Part shown: piece by piece, positions 8,724 through 18,807 of the stretch
Numbering within the stretch: the stretch's first letter is position 1
Layout: every line of letters begins with the position of its first letter
DNA from: an uncultured Bacteroidota bacterium
GTDB lineage: Bacteria > Bacteroidota > Bacteroidia > Chitinophagales > Chitinophagaceae
Reading direction: 5' to 3'
DNA length: 38,617 nucleotides
Assembly: GCA_903924075.1 (NCBI GenBank)
Contig: CAIYAG010000119.1
Coordinates: 1-38,617 of the forward strand
The notes under the pieces: model-generated
What the model saw: the letters and a program-made list of their open reading frames with translations, nothing else
The model's database searches: none
Told to the model about the DNA's origin: nothing
Translations under genes and position numbers: made by a program

Positions 8724-10370
8724 ATGAAAAAGCTACTACTGGTAGTATTACTCTTTACAACTGTTGCGAATGCGCAAAGTAAAAGGAAAAAAAGAATCGC
8801 TGAAGAAAAAGCTAATCAAGAACTAGTAGCAAATCTACAATCGCATGTCAAGTATTTAGCTGATGATAAATTGGAAGGAAGACGTACCGGCACCAAGGGT
8901 GAGCAATTAGCTTTAGCATATATCGTTCAGCAATACCAACAAATTGGATTACAACCAAAGGGCAAAGATGGATATGTGCAAACATTTGAAATCAATGAAG
9001 GAAAGCAATATACCAGTGCTACCAGTTTAGTGATCAATGGTCATGTTTTGGAACAAAAAACAGAATATTTTCCATTAACCTATAGCGCACAAAAATCTGT
9101 AAAAGGCAACCCTGCCATGGCTTTGAACGAAAACGGACAGCCTTGGTTCAAGGACTTAAAAGAGGTTCTTGAAGAAAATAAAACCAACCCGCATTTTGAT
9201 ATCGACGAAACCATTCGTAAAGAAGCCAATGCCATTTCTGCCAAAGGTGCAACTGCTTTATTCTTATACAATAGTTCTTCAATCACTGATAATGTACAGT
9301 TCAATAAAAATGACACTTCTAAACAAGCAGTGATTCCAGTAATCTATATTACTAAAGCAGGTTACAAACATTATTTCTTTGATAATGCTGCAAGCCTAGA
9401 CCTTGCAGTAAACGTTCAGATCGCTGAGCAGAAAAGATCTGCCAGCAATATCATTGGCTATATCGATAACCATGCAGCAAATACCGTAATCCTTGGTGCG
9501 CATTATGATCACTTAGGTTATGGTGAAGACATGAATGCATTAGACACAGGCCATATCATTCACAATGGTGCTGATGATAATGCAAGTGGAACGGCTGCAT
9601 TAATCGAACTTGCAAAGATCTTAGTGAAGTCATCTCCAAAAAATAACAATTATCTGATCATACATTTTTCTGGTGAAGAGCTAGGACTCTTTGGTAGCAA
9701 GCATTGGCTTGATGACCCTACTATTGCAATCACACCTAACTATATGTTGAATATGGATATGGTAGGGCGTTACGACACTTCTCACAAATTAACAATTGGC
9801 GGATATGGCACTTCACCCGCCTGGGGAGAATATTTTGCATCAGTCAATAATCCTCAAATTTTAATAAAGTTTGATAGTTCAGGTAGTGGCCCAAGTGATC
9901 ATGCAAGTTTCTATAGAAAAGACATGCCTGTTTTATTTTTCTTCACTGGTAGTCACCCTGATTATCATAAAGCAACAGACGATTGGGACAAGATCAATTA
10001 CGATGGCGAGAAAAATATTGTGCAAATGATTCACCAACTCATCATTGCAAATGATGCAAAAGGAAAACTCGTATTTACAAAAACCAGGGAAGCAGCAGCA
10101 GGCCGTAATAATAAATTAAAAGTGACGCTGGGTGTGATTCCTGATTATGGATACAGTGGAACAGGAATGCGAATTGATGGTGTTAGTCCAGGCAAACTCG
10201 CTGAAAAAATTGGTTTGCAAGCAGGCGATGTTTTATTGCAATTAGGTGATGTGAAATTTGTAGATGTACATAGTTATATGGATGCTCTTGGAAAATTTGA
10301 TAAGGGCGATAAAACTAAATTGCGCATTTTAAGGGGCAAAGAAGAAAAAACTTTTGATATAGAACTTTAA
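8724..10370 (+). CDS. Secreted M28 family metallopeptidase with C-terminal PDZ domain
   Basis: Signal peptide; VILGAHYDHLGYG, NGADDNASGTAALIELA, HFSGEELGLFGS, PSDHASFYRKDMPVLFFFTGSHPDYHKATDDWDKI; C-terminal PDZ-like GMRIDGVSPGKLAEKIGLQAGDVLLQLGD. Confidence 0.93.
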   Translation: MKKLLLVVLLFTTVANAQSKRKKRIAEEKANQELVANLQSHVKYLADDKLEGRRTGTKGEQLALAYIVQQYQQIGLQPKGKDGYVQTFEINEGKQYTSATSLVINGHVLEQKTEYFPLTYSAQKSVKGNPAMALNENGQPWFKDLKEVLEENKTNPHFDIDETIRKEANAISAKGATALFLYNSSSITDNVQFNKNDTSKQAVIPVIYITKAGYKHYFFDNAASLDLAVNVQIAEQKRSASNIIGYIDNHAANTVILGAHYDHLGYGEDMNALDTGHIIHNGADDNASGTAALIELAKILVKSSPKNNNYLIIHFSGEELGLFGSKHWLDDPTIAITPNYMLNMDMVGRYDTSHKLTIGGYGTSPAWGEYFASVNNPQILIKFDSSGSGPSDHASFYRKDMPVLFFFTGSHPDYHKATDDWDKINYDGEKNIVQMIHQLIIANDAKGKLVFTKTREAAAGRNNKLKVTLGVIPDYGYSGTGMRIDGVSPGKLAEKIGLQAGDVLLQLGDVKFVDVHSYMDALGKFDKGDKTKLRILRGKEEKTFDIEL

Positions 10371-10380
10371 TCTGCCAACT

Positions 10381-10818
10381 ATGTCGAAGCTTCGTTTGAA
10401 TGTGGATGAATTGAATGAAGATTTCTTCGAAGATACCCGTCTGTTGGGCATTACAGCGCCCATCAAGAGTTATCAGTTTTGCTGGCACTTAAATAATTTA
10501 TTGGGCTATCAGTTCAGGCTTAACAACGATATTGAGATTCATTTAAGAAAAAAAGATCGGAGTTATTATTTTTCTGTGTACGAATCCATTGAGCCCAATA
10601 GTTTTTTGAGTCACTATGTTTACCACAATCAATTCGATGGCGAATATCTCTTGCCCGAATTCAGACATATGGATTTTCTATGGCTGATGAAGGGCGATTT
10701 TGTAGACGATGAAAAATGCACTTGGATCAAGCAAACCATCAATACAATTGCTGGTGTGCAATTGGTAGTTGAACTCACCAACGAGCAGATCAAGAATAAA
10801 GGAAATATGGTTTTTTAG
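10381..10818 (+). CDS. IPExxxVDY family protein (function unknown)
   Basis: 145 aa; Bacteroidota-restricted family recognised by overall pattern and LLPEFRHMDFLWLMKGD. Confidence 0.75.
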   Translation: MSKLRLNVDELNEDFFEDTRLLGITAPIKSYQFCWHLNNLLGYQFRLNNDIEIHLRKKDRSYYFSVYESIEPNSFLSHYVYHNQFDGEYLLPEFRHMDFLWLMKGDFVDDEKCTWIKQTINTIAGVQLVVELTNEQIKNKGNMVF

Positions 10819-10821
10819 AAA

Positions 10822-11871
10822 TTATAAAACTCGAATGACCTTATCTCCTTGCACCACCATTTTCCCAATTGGTTTTGCATAAGCAGCTAAACCAAATGAT
10901 TCAAAAACAGCAATCACTTCTGGTACAGATGCAGGTGCCACTGATATGAGTAAGCCACCATTGGTTTGTGGATCTGGCAATAATTGTAAGGCTTCTGTTT
11001 GATCAATTCCTTCTGCAATGCTCACTTTAGCAGCATAGCTATTCCAGTTGCGGGCTGTTGCACCGGGTCCGATCTTTTGTTTCTGGTATTCAATGGCAGC
11101 TTCTAAAATAGGAAGATCTGCATAGTTGATTTCTGCGCTGAGTCCGCTTCCCTCGGCCATTTCTGTCAGGTGACCAATCAGACCAAAACCAGTTACATCA
11201 GTCATTGCATGAACCCCTGCAATTTTTCCTAATGCTTCTCCAGCCTTATTTAAAGTGCTTAGTTGTTTGAGTAATTGTTGAAGATGTACTTCTGAAATTT
11301 TTTCCCTTTTTTGTGCTGTTGCCATGATACCCACACCAATTGGTTTGGTAATAAATAGCAAATCGTTTTCTTGAGCAGTATTGTTTCTTTTGAGATTTGT
11401 TATATCTACTAATCCACTAACTGCTAAACCAAAAATGGGTTCCGGACTATCAATACTATGTCCGCCTGCCAATGGAATTCCCGCCTCCAAACAGATGCTG
11501 CGAGCGCCCTCCAGCACTTTCTGAGCAACTTCAGCAGGAATTTTTTCGATAGGCCATCCAAGTATGGCGATGGCCATAATGGGTTTACCTCCCATGGCAT
11601 AAACATCGCTGATCGAATTGGCAGATGCGATTTTTCCAAAAGAAAAAGCATCGTCTACAATTGGCATAAAAAAGTCTGTAGTGCTGATCAGTGCAGTTCC
11701 ATTTCCAAGATCATATGCAGCAGCGTCATCATTACTCGCATTTCCTACCAACAAATTTTTATTCTCCGGTGCAGGAAAACTGGAATGTAAAATAGTACTC
11801 AATACAGATGGTGCAATTTTGCAACCACAACCACCACCGTGCGAAAATTGGGTTAAACGGAACTCAGTCAT
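10822..11871 (-). CDS. selD: Selenide, water dikinase
   Basis: SHGGGCGCKIAPSVL, NDDAAAYDLGNGTALISTTDFFMPIVDDAF, AGGHSIDSPEPIFGLAVSG. Cysteine, not selenocysteine, at the catalytic position (TGC codons). Confidence 0.95.
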   Translation of the reverse strand: MTEFRLTQFSHGGGCGCKIAPSVLSTILHSSFPAPENKNLLVGNASNDDAAAYDLGNGTALISTTDFFMPIVDDAFSFGKIASANSISDVYAMGGKPIMAIAILGWPIEKIPAEVAQKVLEGARSICLEAGIPLAGGHSIDSPEPIFGLAVSGLVDITNLKRNNTAQENDLLFITKPIGVGIMATAQKREKISEVHLQQLLKQLSTLNKAGEALGKIAGVHAMTDVTGFGLIGHLTEMAEGSGLSAEINYADLPILEAAIEYQKQKIGPGATARNWNSYAAKVSIAEGIDQTEALQLLPDPQTNGGLLISVAPASVPEVIAVFESFGLAAYAKPIGKMVVQGDKVIRVL

Positions 11872-11925
11872 TAGATAGTTTATTTATTCTTTGCAAATTA
11901 AGTTCAATTGATCGGCATTTCATTT

Positions 11926-12726
11926 TCAATGGATCCAGGCAATTTCTCCAAATTGAAAACTTTCTTGTAATCCATCTTTCAATAAAATTTCTCCGTGATG
12001 ATTCACCAATTTTACTTGTGCTTTAAAAACGATCGCATCTTTTTTGAACCTTACAGTTTCGCCTTTTTTATACAAATGAGTGTTGTATTCTTCCAGTTGT
12101 TCATTCAATTGACCCGCTTTTAATTCCCGATATCTTTTTTCAAGGCAGGTACAAAATTCTTTAGCCAATACTACTGGCTGGTACGTTTTACCTGTAATTT
12201 GTTTTAAGGAAACAGCTTGTTTGATGAGGGGTGAAAATTGAGTCTGGTTAATATTGATTCCAACTCCCAGTATCGAATACTGCCATTTATTACCCTGAAG
12301 ATGGTTTTCGATGAGGATTCCTGCTGCCTTTCTGTCACGCCAAAATAAATCATTTGGCCACTTTATTTTGGTTTCTTCACCGGCATATGCCGAAAAAAAA
12401 TCAAAAACAGCCAGTGCTGCCATCACGCTCAGTGCAAATTGCTGGTTAATCAAAAGAAACGAAGGGTCGATAACTACCGATAAAATGATATTTGAACCGT
12501 TCTCGGAAATCCAGTCCTTACCCCGCTGCCCTTTTCCGGCAAATTGCCGGTTTGCAAAGAAAGCCGTTCCATGAGCAGCCAAATTAGCCTGAACCTTGTC
12601 AATGGCATAGATGTTGGTGCTATCAACTTCATGTAATTCGAAAAATGGTTCTCCAATAGGAGTTTTAGCATTTATTGGTAACAAAGAATTACTATTTTTG
12701 ACGAAGGTAGCAACGATGCTGCTCAA
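11926..12726 (-). CDS. birA: Biotin--[acetyl-CoA-carboxylase] ligase
   Basis: HEVDSTNIYAIDKV, GKGQRGKDWISENGSNIILSV, KIKWPNDLFWRDRKAAGILIE. Only an in-frame TTG (12726) is available as start. Confidence 0.93.
   Translation of the reverse strand: MSSIVATFVKNSNSLLPINAKTPIGEPFFELHEVDSTNIYAIDKVQANLAAHGTAFFANRQFAGKGQRGKDWISENGSNIILSVVIDPSFLLINQQFALSVMAALAVFDFFSAYAGEETKIKWPNDLFWRDRKAAGILIENHLQGNKWQYSILGVGININQTQFSPLIKQAVSLKQITGKTYQPVVLAKEFCTCLEKRYRELKAGQLNEQLEEYNTHLYKKGETVRFKKDAIVFKAQVKLVNHHGEILLKDGLQESFQFGEIAWIH
12693..12700 (+). promoter_or_regulatory. -7 box TATTTTTG, candidate rsfS promoter lying inside the 5' part of birA
   Basis: Exact TAnnTTTG, about 53 nt before the rsfS TTG start. Confidence 0.4.
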
Positions 12727-12753
12727 TCAATCACACTTAAACAACATAATTTA

Positions 12754-13176
12754 TTGGCAACGCTCTCCGTACAAAACAAAAGCACCGCAACAACCGGTAC
12801 TAGAATTACTCGTATTAACCGGAATTCCAAAATTTTTAAGACCATTATTAAAGCCATTCTGGATAAGAAGGGAGAGAATATTGTTAGTCTGGATCTTAGA
12901 AGTATTCCTGAAGCAGCGGCCGACTTTTTTGTAGTTTGCGAAGCTACGTCAACAACACAGGTGCGTGCCATCTGCGATTTTGTGGAAGAGCAGGTTCAGA
13001 AAGCTTGTTTGGAAAACCCTTATAAACATGAAGGCAGACCAACTGGCCAATGGGCATTGATCGATTATGTGACCGTTGTTGTTCATGTGATGCAGCCAGA
13101 TGCGAGAAAATTTTATAAGCTCGAGGAAATGTGGAGCGACGCAGGTTCGGTGATGCACGATGAAGTTGAAAAGTAG
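12754..13176 (+). CDS. rsfS: Ribosome silencing factor
   Basis: KIFKTIIKAILDKKGENIVSLDLRSIPEAAADFFVVCEATSTTQVRAICDFVEEQV..YKHEGRPTGQWALIDYVTVVVHVM..FYKLEEMWSDA. No in-frame ATG upstream; TTG at 12754 is the only standard start. Confidence 0.93.
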   Translation: MATLSVQNKSTATTGTRITRINRNSKIFKTIIKAILDKKGENIVSLDLRSIPEAAADFFVVCEATSTTQVRAICDFVEEQVQKACLENPYKHEGRPTGQWALIDYVTVVVHVMQPDARKFYKLEEMWSDAGSVMHDEVEK

Positions 13177-13231
13177 AATTAGTTATTGTAGATCATAGTT
13201 TGAAACATTATATATAATAGAGGAAACAGAT

Positions 13232-15286
13232 ATGTCACAGGAAAATAAAGCTCCAAAATTTAACATTCAGAACGATAAAGGTGATGCTCCACGGAAAGGC
13301 CCCAAATTCAGTATTTACTGGATCTATGGGATCATTGGTATGGTATTATTATCTGCCAATTTCTGGAAAATGTCTCCAGATTTAAGTACAGTAAGTGAAC
13401 AGGAATTCAAACAAGAGATGTTGGCGAAAGGCGATGTGGAGAGTTTGGATCTGGTAAGAAATAAAGAAGTAGTTAGGATTTATATCAAAGCCGATAGCCT
13501 TGAAAAAGAATACTATACCGTAAAGTTCAAAACCAAACTGTCTAAAGAAAAGTATAAAGGTGTTCCTTTATTTGAATTCAAAGTAACAGATTGGAAGAGC
13601 TTCAACGATGGTTTAAATGAGTTTTATACTACGAATCATATTCAAGAAGTTAGAACTAAGATCATTGAGGAAGGCGATTGGTTTGGACCAGTTGCCAATA
13701 CCATCCTTTCATTATTAATTATCATTGCAGCTTGGGTATTGTTAATGCGCAAAATGGGTGGCGGTGGCCCAGGTGGCGGTGGTCCGGGAGGAATCTTCAA
13801 CATTGGAAAATCTAAAGCAACCCTATTTGATAAGGGTGCTAAAGTAAATATTACGTTCTCTGATGTGGCTGGTTTGGATGAGGCCAAAGTGGAAGTGATG
13901 GAGATTGTTGACTTCTTAAAGAATCCGAAAAAATATACTTCACTGGGTGGTAAGATTCCAAAGGGTGCGTTGTTGATCGGACCTCCAGGTACCGGTAAAA
14001 CCTTATTGGCAAAAGCCATGGCGGGAGAAGCACAAGTGCCTTTCTTTAGCTTGAGTGGTAGTGATTTCGTTGAAATGTTTGTGGGTGTTGGTGCAAGCCG
14101 CGTACGTGATTTGTTTAAGCAAGCTCGTGAAAAAGCACCTTGTATTATATTTATTGATGAGATCGATGCAATTGGTCGTGCTCGTGGCAGAAATGCGATG
14201 ATGAGTAATGATGAGCGTGAAAATACTTTGAACCAATTGTTGGTGGAGATGGATGGATTTGGTGGAGACACTGGTATCATCATCTTAGCAGCAACTAACC
14301 GCCCTGATGTATTGGATTCAGCTTTACTTCGTCCAGGTAGATTTGATCGTCAGATCTCAATTGATCGTCCGGATGTAGTGGGTAGAGAAGCGATCTTTAA
14401 AGTGCATTTAGGTGCTATCAAAGTTTCAGAAACTTTAGATATACATAAACTAGCTGAACAAACTCCTGGATTTGCCGGAGCCGATATTGCGAATGTTTGT
14501 AACGAAGCAGCATTGATCGCAGCAAGAAAAGATAAGTTAGCAGTTGATATGAGCGATTTCCAAGATGCGATCGATCGTGTGATCGGCGGATTGGAGAAAA
14601 AGAACAAAATCATTTCTCCGGATGAGAAAGAAGTGATCGCCTATCACGAAGCTGGTCATGCTATTTGTGGCTGGTTCTTAGAACACGCTTATCCACTATT
14701 AAAAGTTACCATCGTTCCAAGAGGTACGGCTGCATTGGGTTACGCGCAGTATACGCCTAAAGAACAATATCTATATACCACTGAACAATTGATCGATCAA
14801 TTGTGTATGACATTGGGTGGAAGGGCTGCCGAAGAAATTTTCTTTGGTAGAATTTCTACTGGTGCTGCAAACGATTTGCAACAGATCACCAAGATGGCAT
14901 ATTCAATGGTTACTACTTATGGTATGAACGATAAGATCGGAAATATCAGTTTCTATGATCCATCACAGGAAAACACTTTCACTAAACCATTTAGTGAAGA
15001 AACTGGAAAAATGATCGATGATGAAGTTCGTAAGCTGGTAGCAGAAGCTTATGTAAGAACCATTGCGTTACTTACTGAGAAAAGAGCACAGGTAGAATTG
15101 TTAGCTAAAGAATTATTAGATAAAGAAGTATTGCATAAATCAGATGTGGAAGAATTGATCGGCAAACGTCCGTTCGAGGAGAAAAAAATTCTCGAAGTTC
15201 CAATCCCTCCGGTTCCAACTGATCTGCCTATTCTTCCAATTGTATCGAATGATCCGGAAGAACCAACTACCACTATTGTTCCATAA
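13232..15286 (+). CDS. ftsH: ATP-dependent zinc metalloprotease FtsH
   Basis: Two TM segments, [12 protein letters not shown] linker, Walker [14 protein letters not shown], Walker [12 protein letters not shown], second region of homology, HEAGH zinc motif. Confidence 0.98.
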   Translation: MSQENKAPKFNIQNDKGDAPRKGPKFSIYWIYGIIGMVLLSANFWKMSPDLSTVSEQEFKQEMLAKGDVESLDLVRNKEVVRIYIKADSLEKEYYTVKFKTKLSKEKYKGVPLFEFKVTDWKSFNDGLNEFYTTNHIQEVRTKIIEEGDWFGPVANTILSLLIIIAAWVLLMRKMGGGGPGGGGPGGIFNIGKSKATLFDKGAKVNITFSDVAGLDEAKVEVMEIVDFLKNPKKYTSLGGKIPKGALLIGPPGTGKTLLAKAMAGEAQVPFFSLSGSDFVEMFVGVGASRVRDLFKQAREKAPCIIFIDEIDAIGRARGRNAMMSNDERENTLNQLLVEMDGFGGDTGIIILAATNRPDVLDSALLRPGRFDRQISIDRPDVVGREAIFKVHLGAIKVSETLDIHKLAEQTPGFAGADIANVCNEAALIAARKDKLAVDMSDFQDAIDRVIGGLEKKNKIISPDEKEVIAYHEAGHAICGWFLEHAYPLLKVTIVPRGTAALGYAQYTPKEQYLYTTEQLIDQLCMTLGGRAAEEIFFGRISTGAANDLQQITKMAYSMVTTYGMNDKIGNISFYDPSQENTFTKPFSEETGKMIDDEVRKLVAEAYVRTIALLTEKRAQVELLAKELLDKEVLHKSDVEELIGKRPFEEKKILEVPIPPVPTDLPILPIVSNDPEEPTTTIVP

Positions 15287-15301
15287 CTTAATCAGTAGAA
15301 C

Positions 15302-15937
15302 ATGTCTAACAGTTCTAGAGATAATATTTTAACAAGGATCAAACAGGCACTGAAAAAAACAGTGCCTGTTCCCTTTCCTGAAAGTGAATCCAATAGTTTT
15401 CCTTTTCAGCCTTTATCACAAGAATTGGAAGTAGAGTTCGCGGAGAATTTTACCAAACTTCAGGGCCGTTTTTCATTTTGTGCAAATGAAGCAGAGTTAG
15501 CAGTGCAGTTAAACCTACTTGCTGCTCAAAGAAAATGGTCTAAGATCTTATGTGTGGAAGAAGATCTTAAAACCACTTTGATCGAAAAAGGGTTTACCAA
15601 TATCAGTTCTACTGACCTGGCCGACTGTGAAGCAAGTATCACTTACTGCGAACAACTCATTGCCCGCACGGGAAGCCTGTTATTAAGTAGCGGTCAGCCA
15701 AGTGGAAGAACCGTTAGCGTCTACGCACCAGTGCATATTTGTGTGGCATATACCAATCAATTGGTCTACGATATTTCGGATGGGGTGAACGAATTATTAG
15801 ATAAGTACCGTTTAGAACTTCCTTCATTAATTACCCTTGCATCTGGCCCTAGTAGAACCGCCGATATTGAGAAAACTTTGGTAGTGGGTGTACACGGTCC
15901 CAAAGAAGTTTTTTGTTTTTTGATTGATAGGCAATAA
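15302..15937 (+). CDS. LUD domain protein (LutC/YkgG-like)
   Basis: ILTRIKQALK.. N-terminus, ..EASITYCEQLIARTGSLLLSSGQPSGRTVSVYAPVHICVAYTNQLV.. ..TLASGPSRTADIEKTLVVGVHGPKEV, typical of the LUD family. Confidence 0.88.
   Translation: MSNSSRDNILTRIKQALKKTVPVPFPESESNSFPFQPLSQELEVEFAENFTKLQGRFSFCANEAELAVQLNLLAAQRKWSKILCVEEDLKTTLIEKGFTNISSTDLADCEASITYCEQLIARTGSLLLSSGQPSGRTVSVYAPVHICVAYTNQLVYDISDGVNELLDKYRLELPSLITLASGPSRTADIEKTLVVGVHGPKEVFCFLIDRQ
15342..15370. repeat. Perfect 11-bp inverted repeat with A7 loop in the 5' coding region of the LUD gene
   Basis: aacaggcactg-aaaaaaa-cagtgcctgtt. Confidence 0.85.
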
Positions 15938-15962
15938 AAGATAGCTTGTACCTTTATACTAT

Positions 15963-16400
15963 ATGCAAGAGCCTGTATTCCAAATATTTGTTTATGGTTC
16001 ACTTCGAAGTGGTTTTCAAGCCCCTGCGTTTGAATATATCAGTCGTTATTTTACCTTGGTAAGCGAGGCAAAAGCGAAGGGCTATTTATATGATCTTGGC
16101 GAATACCCTGCGGCATTACCTACCCATGATGAGGCTTATCTGATCGGCGAATTATACCGTATCAAAAACGAAGAAGAATTTTACTGGGCGATGGAACAAT
16201 TGGATGCTTATGAAGGCATACATGCAGATCCTGAGGATGGTGCATTACCTTATCGAAGAGACCTTGCAACTGTTTATATCACAAATGAAATCACAACTAC
16301 GGCATGGATTTATTGGTTTAACGAACCAATTTTAAATCATCCCATTATTCCATCGGGAGACGTGTTGGAATATATGCAACAAAAGAAAAATCAAGGCTAG
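15963..16400 (+). CDS. Gamma-glutamylcyclotransferase family protein
   Basis: QIFVYGSLRSGFQAPAFEYI ... GELYRIKNEEEFYWAMEQLDAYEG: GGCT-fold signature (YGSLR, LDxYEG). Confidence 0.88.
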   Translation: MQEPVFQIFVYGSLRSGFQAPAFEYISRYFTLVSEAKAKGYLYDLGEYPAALPTHDEAYLIGELYRIKNEEEFYWAMEQLDAYEGIHADPEDGALPYRRDLATVYITNEITTTAWIYWFNEPILNHPIIPSGDVLEYMQQKKNQG

Positions 16401-16401
16401 C

Positions 16402-17175
16402 ATGGAGCTCGAGGCAGGTAAAAAAATATATTTTTTGTCAGATTTTCATTTGGGCGCTCCAGATCAGGCAAATAGTTTGGTCAGAGAAAAAAAAGTAGTT
16501 GCCTTTCTAGAATCGATAAAAAAGGATGCAGCAGAAATTTTTATAGTTGGAGATATTTTTGATTTCTGGTTCGAATATAAAACAGTGGTGCCGCGAGGCT
16601 ATACCAGATTATTTGGAAAACTTGCAGAACTTTCTGATGCGGGTATCAAACTACATGTATTTGTTGGCAACCACGATATGTGGATGAACAATTATTTTCA
16701 GCAAGAATTAAATATCCCTGTATACTTCGAGCCGCAAACTTTTACTTGGAATGGCAAACAATTTTTTATTGGACATGGAGATGGTCTTGGTCCGGGCGAT
16801 CATGGATTCAAGTTCATCAAAAAAATATTTCGCAATCCTGTTTGTCAGCTTTTATTTGGTATGATCCATCCCAATTGGGGAATTGGATTGGCGAATTATT
16901 TCAGCAGAAAGAGCAGAGAAAAAACAGGCAATTCAGACGAATTATTTCTTGGAGCAGATAAAGAATGGCTGATTGTGTTTTCAAAAGAATATCTGGCAAA
17001 GCAACATATTGACTATTTTGTTTTTGGTCACCGACATTATCCTATTGACTTTACTTTGAATAGCGAGAGTAGGTATATAAATCTGGGCGATTGGATTCGC
17101 AATTTCACTTATGCCTGTTTTGATGGCAAGGAAATGGAATTGAAAAACTGGGTGGACGTTAAGGAAAAGTTCTAA
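16402..17175 (+). CDS. UDP-2,3-diacylglucosamine diphosphatase (LpxH-like metallophosphoesterase)
   Basis: YFLSDFHLGAP, IVGDIFDFWFEYK, VGNHDMWM, GHGDGLGPGDHGFK, VFGHRHYPIDF metallophosphatase motifs. Confidence 0.88.
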   Translation: MELEAGKKIYFLSDFHLGAPDQANSLVREKKVVAFLESIKKDAAEIFIVGDIFDFWFEYKTVVPRGYTRLFGKLAELSDAGIKLHVFVGNHDMWMNNYFQQELNIPVYFEPQTFTWNGKQFFIGHGDGLGPGDHGFKFIKKIFRNPVCQLLFGMIHPNWGIGLANYFSRKSREKTGNSDELFLGADKEWLIVFSKEYLAKQHIDYFVFGHRHYPIDFTLNSESRYINLGDWIRNFTYACFDGKEMELKNWVDVKEKF

Positions 17176-17184
17176 TTGAGTTTC

Positions 17185-18276
17185 ATGGAAAAGATTTTAC
17201 AACAAGATTTTTTGGGTAATACCATTGGCAGTTATTTAGCAGTACTTGCTTCTATCTTATTAGCATTGTTTTGCAAGCGCTTGGTATCTAAATATTTTGC
17301 CACACTATTATACAAACTAGTTGGGAAAAAGACGGATGCTATTCGCAGAAAATCGTTCCTTGAATTAGTAGTGCAACCCCTAGATGTTTTTCTTGTTTTA
17401 TTGGTTTCATTGATCGCAGTTGATAAATTAACCTTTCCTAAGTCGCTCGACTTTAGTATCTATCATATCACGTTCAAACAATTATTAGATTCTATTGCAA
17501 ATGGCACATTGATTGCAGTTTTTATTTGGTTATGCATTCGGGTCATAGATTTTGTTGCAATCATTTTGGAAGAAAAAGCAAATCATACCATTGACCCATC
17601 AGACAATCAGTTGATTGTATTCTTCAAAGATTTTTTTAAAGTGATCTTAGTGATCATTGGCATTCTTATGATCTTCCGTTTTTCATTTAATAAAGATGTG
17701 AGTAATCTTTTAACGGGATTAAGCATTGTGGGTGCTGCCATTGCATTGGCAACAAGAGAGAGCATGGAGAACCTGATCGCATCATTCATCATATTTTTCG
17801 ATAAACCCTTTATGACTGGAGATCTAGTGAAAGGGAATACATTTACAGGTAATGTGGAGAAGATCGGTTTGAGAAGTACGCGAATCCGCACTTTAGAGAA
17901 AACATATATTTCAGTTCCCAATAAGCAAATGGTAGATACCATTATCGACAATGTTAGTCTGCGTACGCAAAGAAAGGCAGAAGTAAGATTAGAAATAAGT
18001 GTACAGGCAAAAAGTGATCAGCTACTTTCTTTTTTAGAATCTATCAGGCAAATGTTGAAGGAAAATCAAACAATCGAAGTGTCAAGTGTTTTTCTTTCTG
18101 ATACTGGAAAGAATGCACATCTCATTGCTATTGATTATTTCGCCGGCATGCAAATGACAATTGAGGAATTCAATAGTTTAAGAGAAAGGATCAATTTATC
18201 GATCATTAAAAAGATGGAAGAATCAGGTCTGGAATTAGCTTCTGCCAATATGGATGTTGTTATAAGCCAGCAATAA
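17185..18276 (+). CDS. MscS-family mechanosensitive ion channel
   Basis: Several TM segments, then GLSIVGAAIALATRESMENLIASFIIFFDKPFMTGDLVKGNTFTGNVEKIGLRSTRIRTLEKTYISVPNKQM. ATG at 17185 preferred over TTG at 17176. Confidence 0.93.
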   Translation: MEKILQQDFLGNTIGSYLAVLASILLALFCKRLVSKYFATLLYKLVGKKTDAIRRKSFLELVVQPLDVFLVLLVSLIAVDKLTFPKSLDFSIYHITFKQLLDSIANGTLIAVFIWLCIRVIDFVAIILEEKANHTIDPSDNQLIVFFKDFFKVILVIIGILMIFRFSFNKDVSNLLTGLSIVGAAIALATRESMENLIASFIIFFDKPFMTGDLVKGNTFTGNVEKIGLRSTRIRTLEKTYISVPNKQMVDTIIDNVSLRTQRKAEVRLEISVQAKSDQLLSFLESIRQMLKENQTIEVSSVFLSDTGKNAHLIAIDYFAGMQMTIEEFNSLRERINLSIIKKMEESGLELASANMDVVISQQ

Positions 18277-18784
18277 TTTCTCCAAGCTCTTTTTCGAAAT
18301 CACCTGTCTTGCCATACTCTGTTACACGGCCCACTTCTTTACCATGTTGTATCACAATAAATGTAGGGGTATTGGTGATGCTATATTTCTTTTCGTATTG
18401 TTTGTAGGCGTGTTTGGTTCTATCTACAGCGATCAATAAAACTTTTGATTCAGGGTAGCCTGCTTTGTCTAATAATCGATAAAATTTGGGCAAGAGATTA
18501 TTGCTATCATGACACCAGGTTCCACAAACAACAACCAGCGAAAATTTTGACGCATTTTTTTTGAAAGCTGCAATTGCAGATACATCAGCTTCCCCCCATT
18601 TCATGTTTTCTTTGAACCATGCGAATGCCGTATCGTTTTCTAAGACCGAGCGATTAATGATGCCACTCACTATCTTAGCGCGATCATCTGGTACAAGCAC
18701 GTAGTCATTTTTTGCTGAGATCTTGCTACTAGAGCAGGAAACAAATAGTGTAGTGCTTACAAAAGCAAGGAGCAGTAAACGCAT
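18260..18784 (-). CDS. Thioredoxin-fold lipoprotein
   Basis: Lipobox LFVSCSSS; VVCGTWCHDSNNLLPKFYRLLDKAGYPESKVLLIAVD; cis-Pro region ITNTPTFIVIQHGKEVGRVTEYGKTG. Confidence 0.85.
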   Translation of the reverse strand: MRLLLLAFVSTTLFVSCSSSKISAKNDYVLVPDDRAKIVSGIINRSVLENDTAFAWFKENMKWGEADVSAIAAFKKNASKFSLVVVCGTWCHDSNNLLPKFYRLLDKAGYPESKVLLIAVDRTKHAYKQYEKKYSITNTPTFIVIQHGKEVGRVTEYGKTGDFEKELGEIIAGL

Positions 18785-18807
18785 AAAATAATGTAATTCT
18801 TTGAAGA

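Noticed and set aside
13642-14283. 213-aa minus-strand ORF antisense to ftsH
   Set aside because: Mirror of the conserved AAA domain, with a [12 protein letters not shown] run from the Gly-rich linker; not a real gene.
14785-14804. 20-bp perfect palindrome acaattgatcgatcaattgt
   Set aside because: Lies in ftsH coding sequence (EQLIDQL) and is explained by codon choice; no reason to call it a site.
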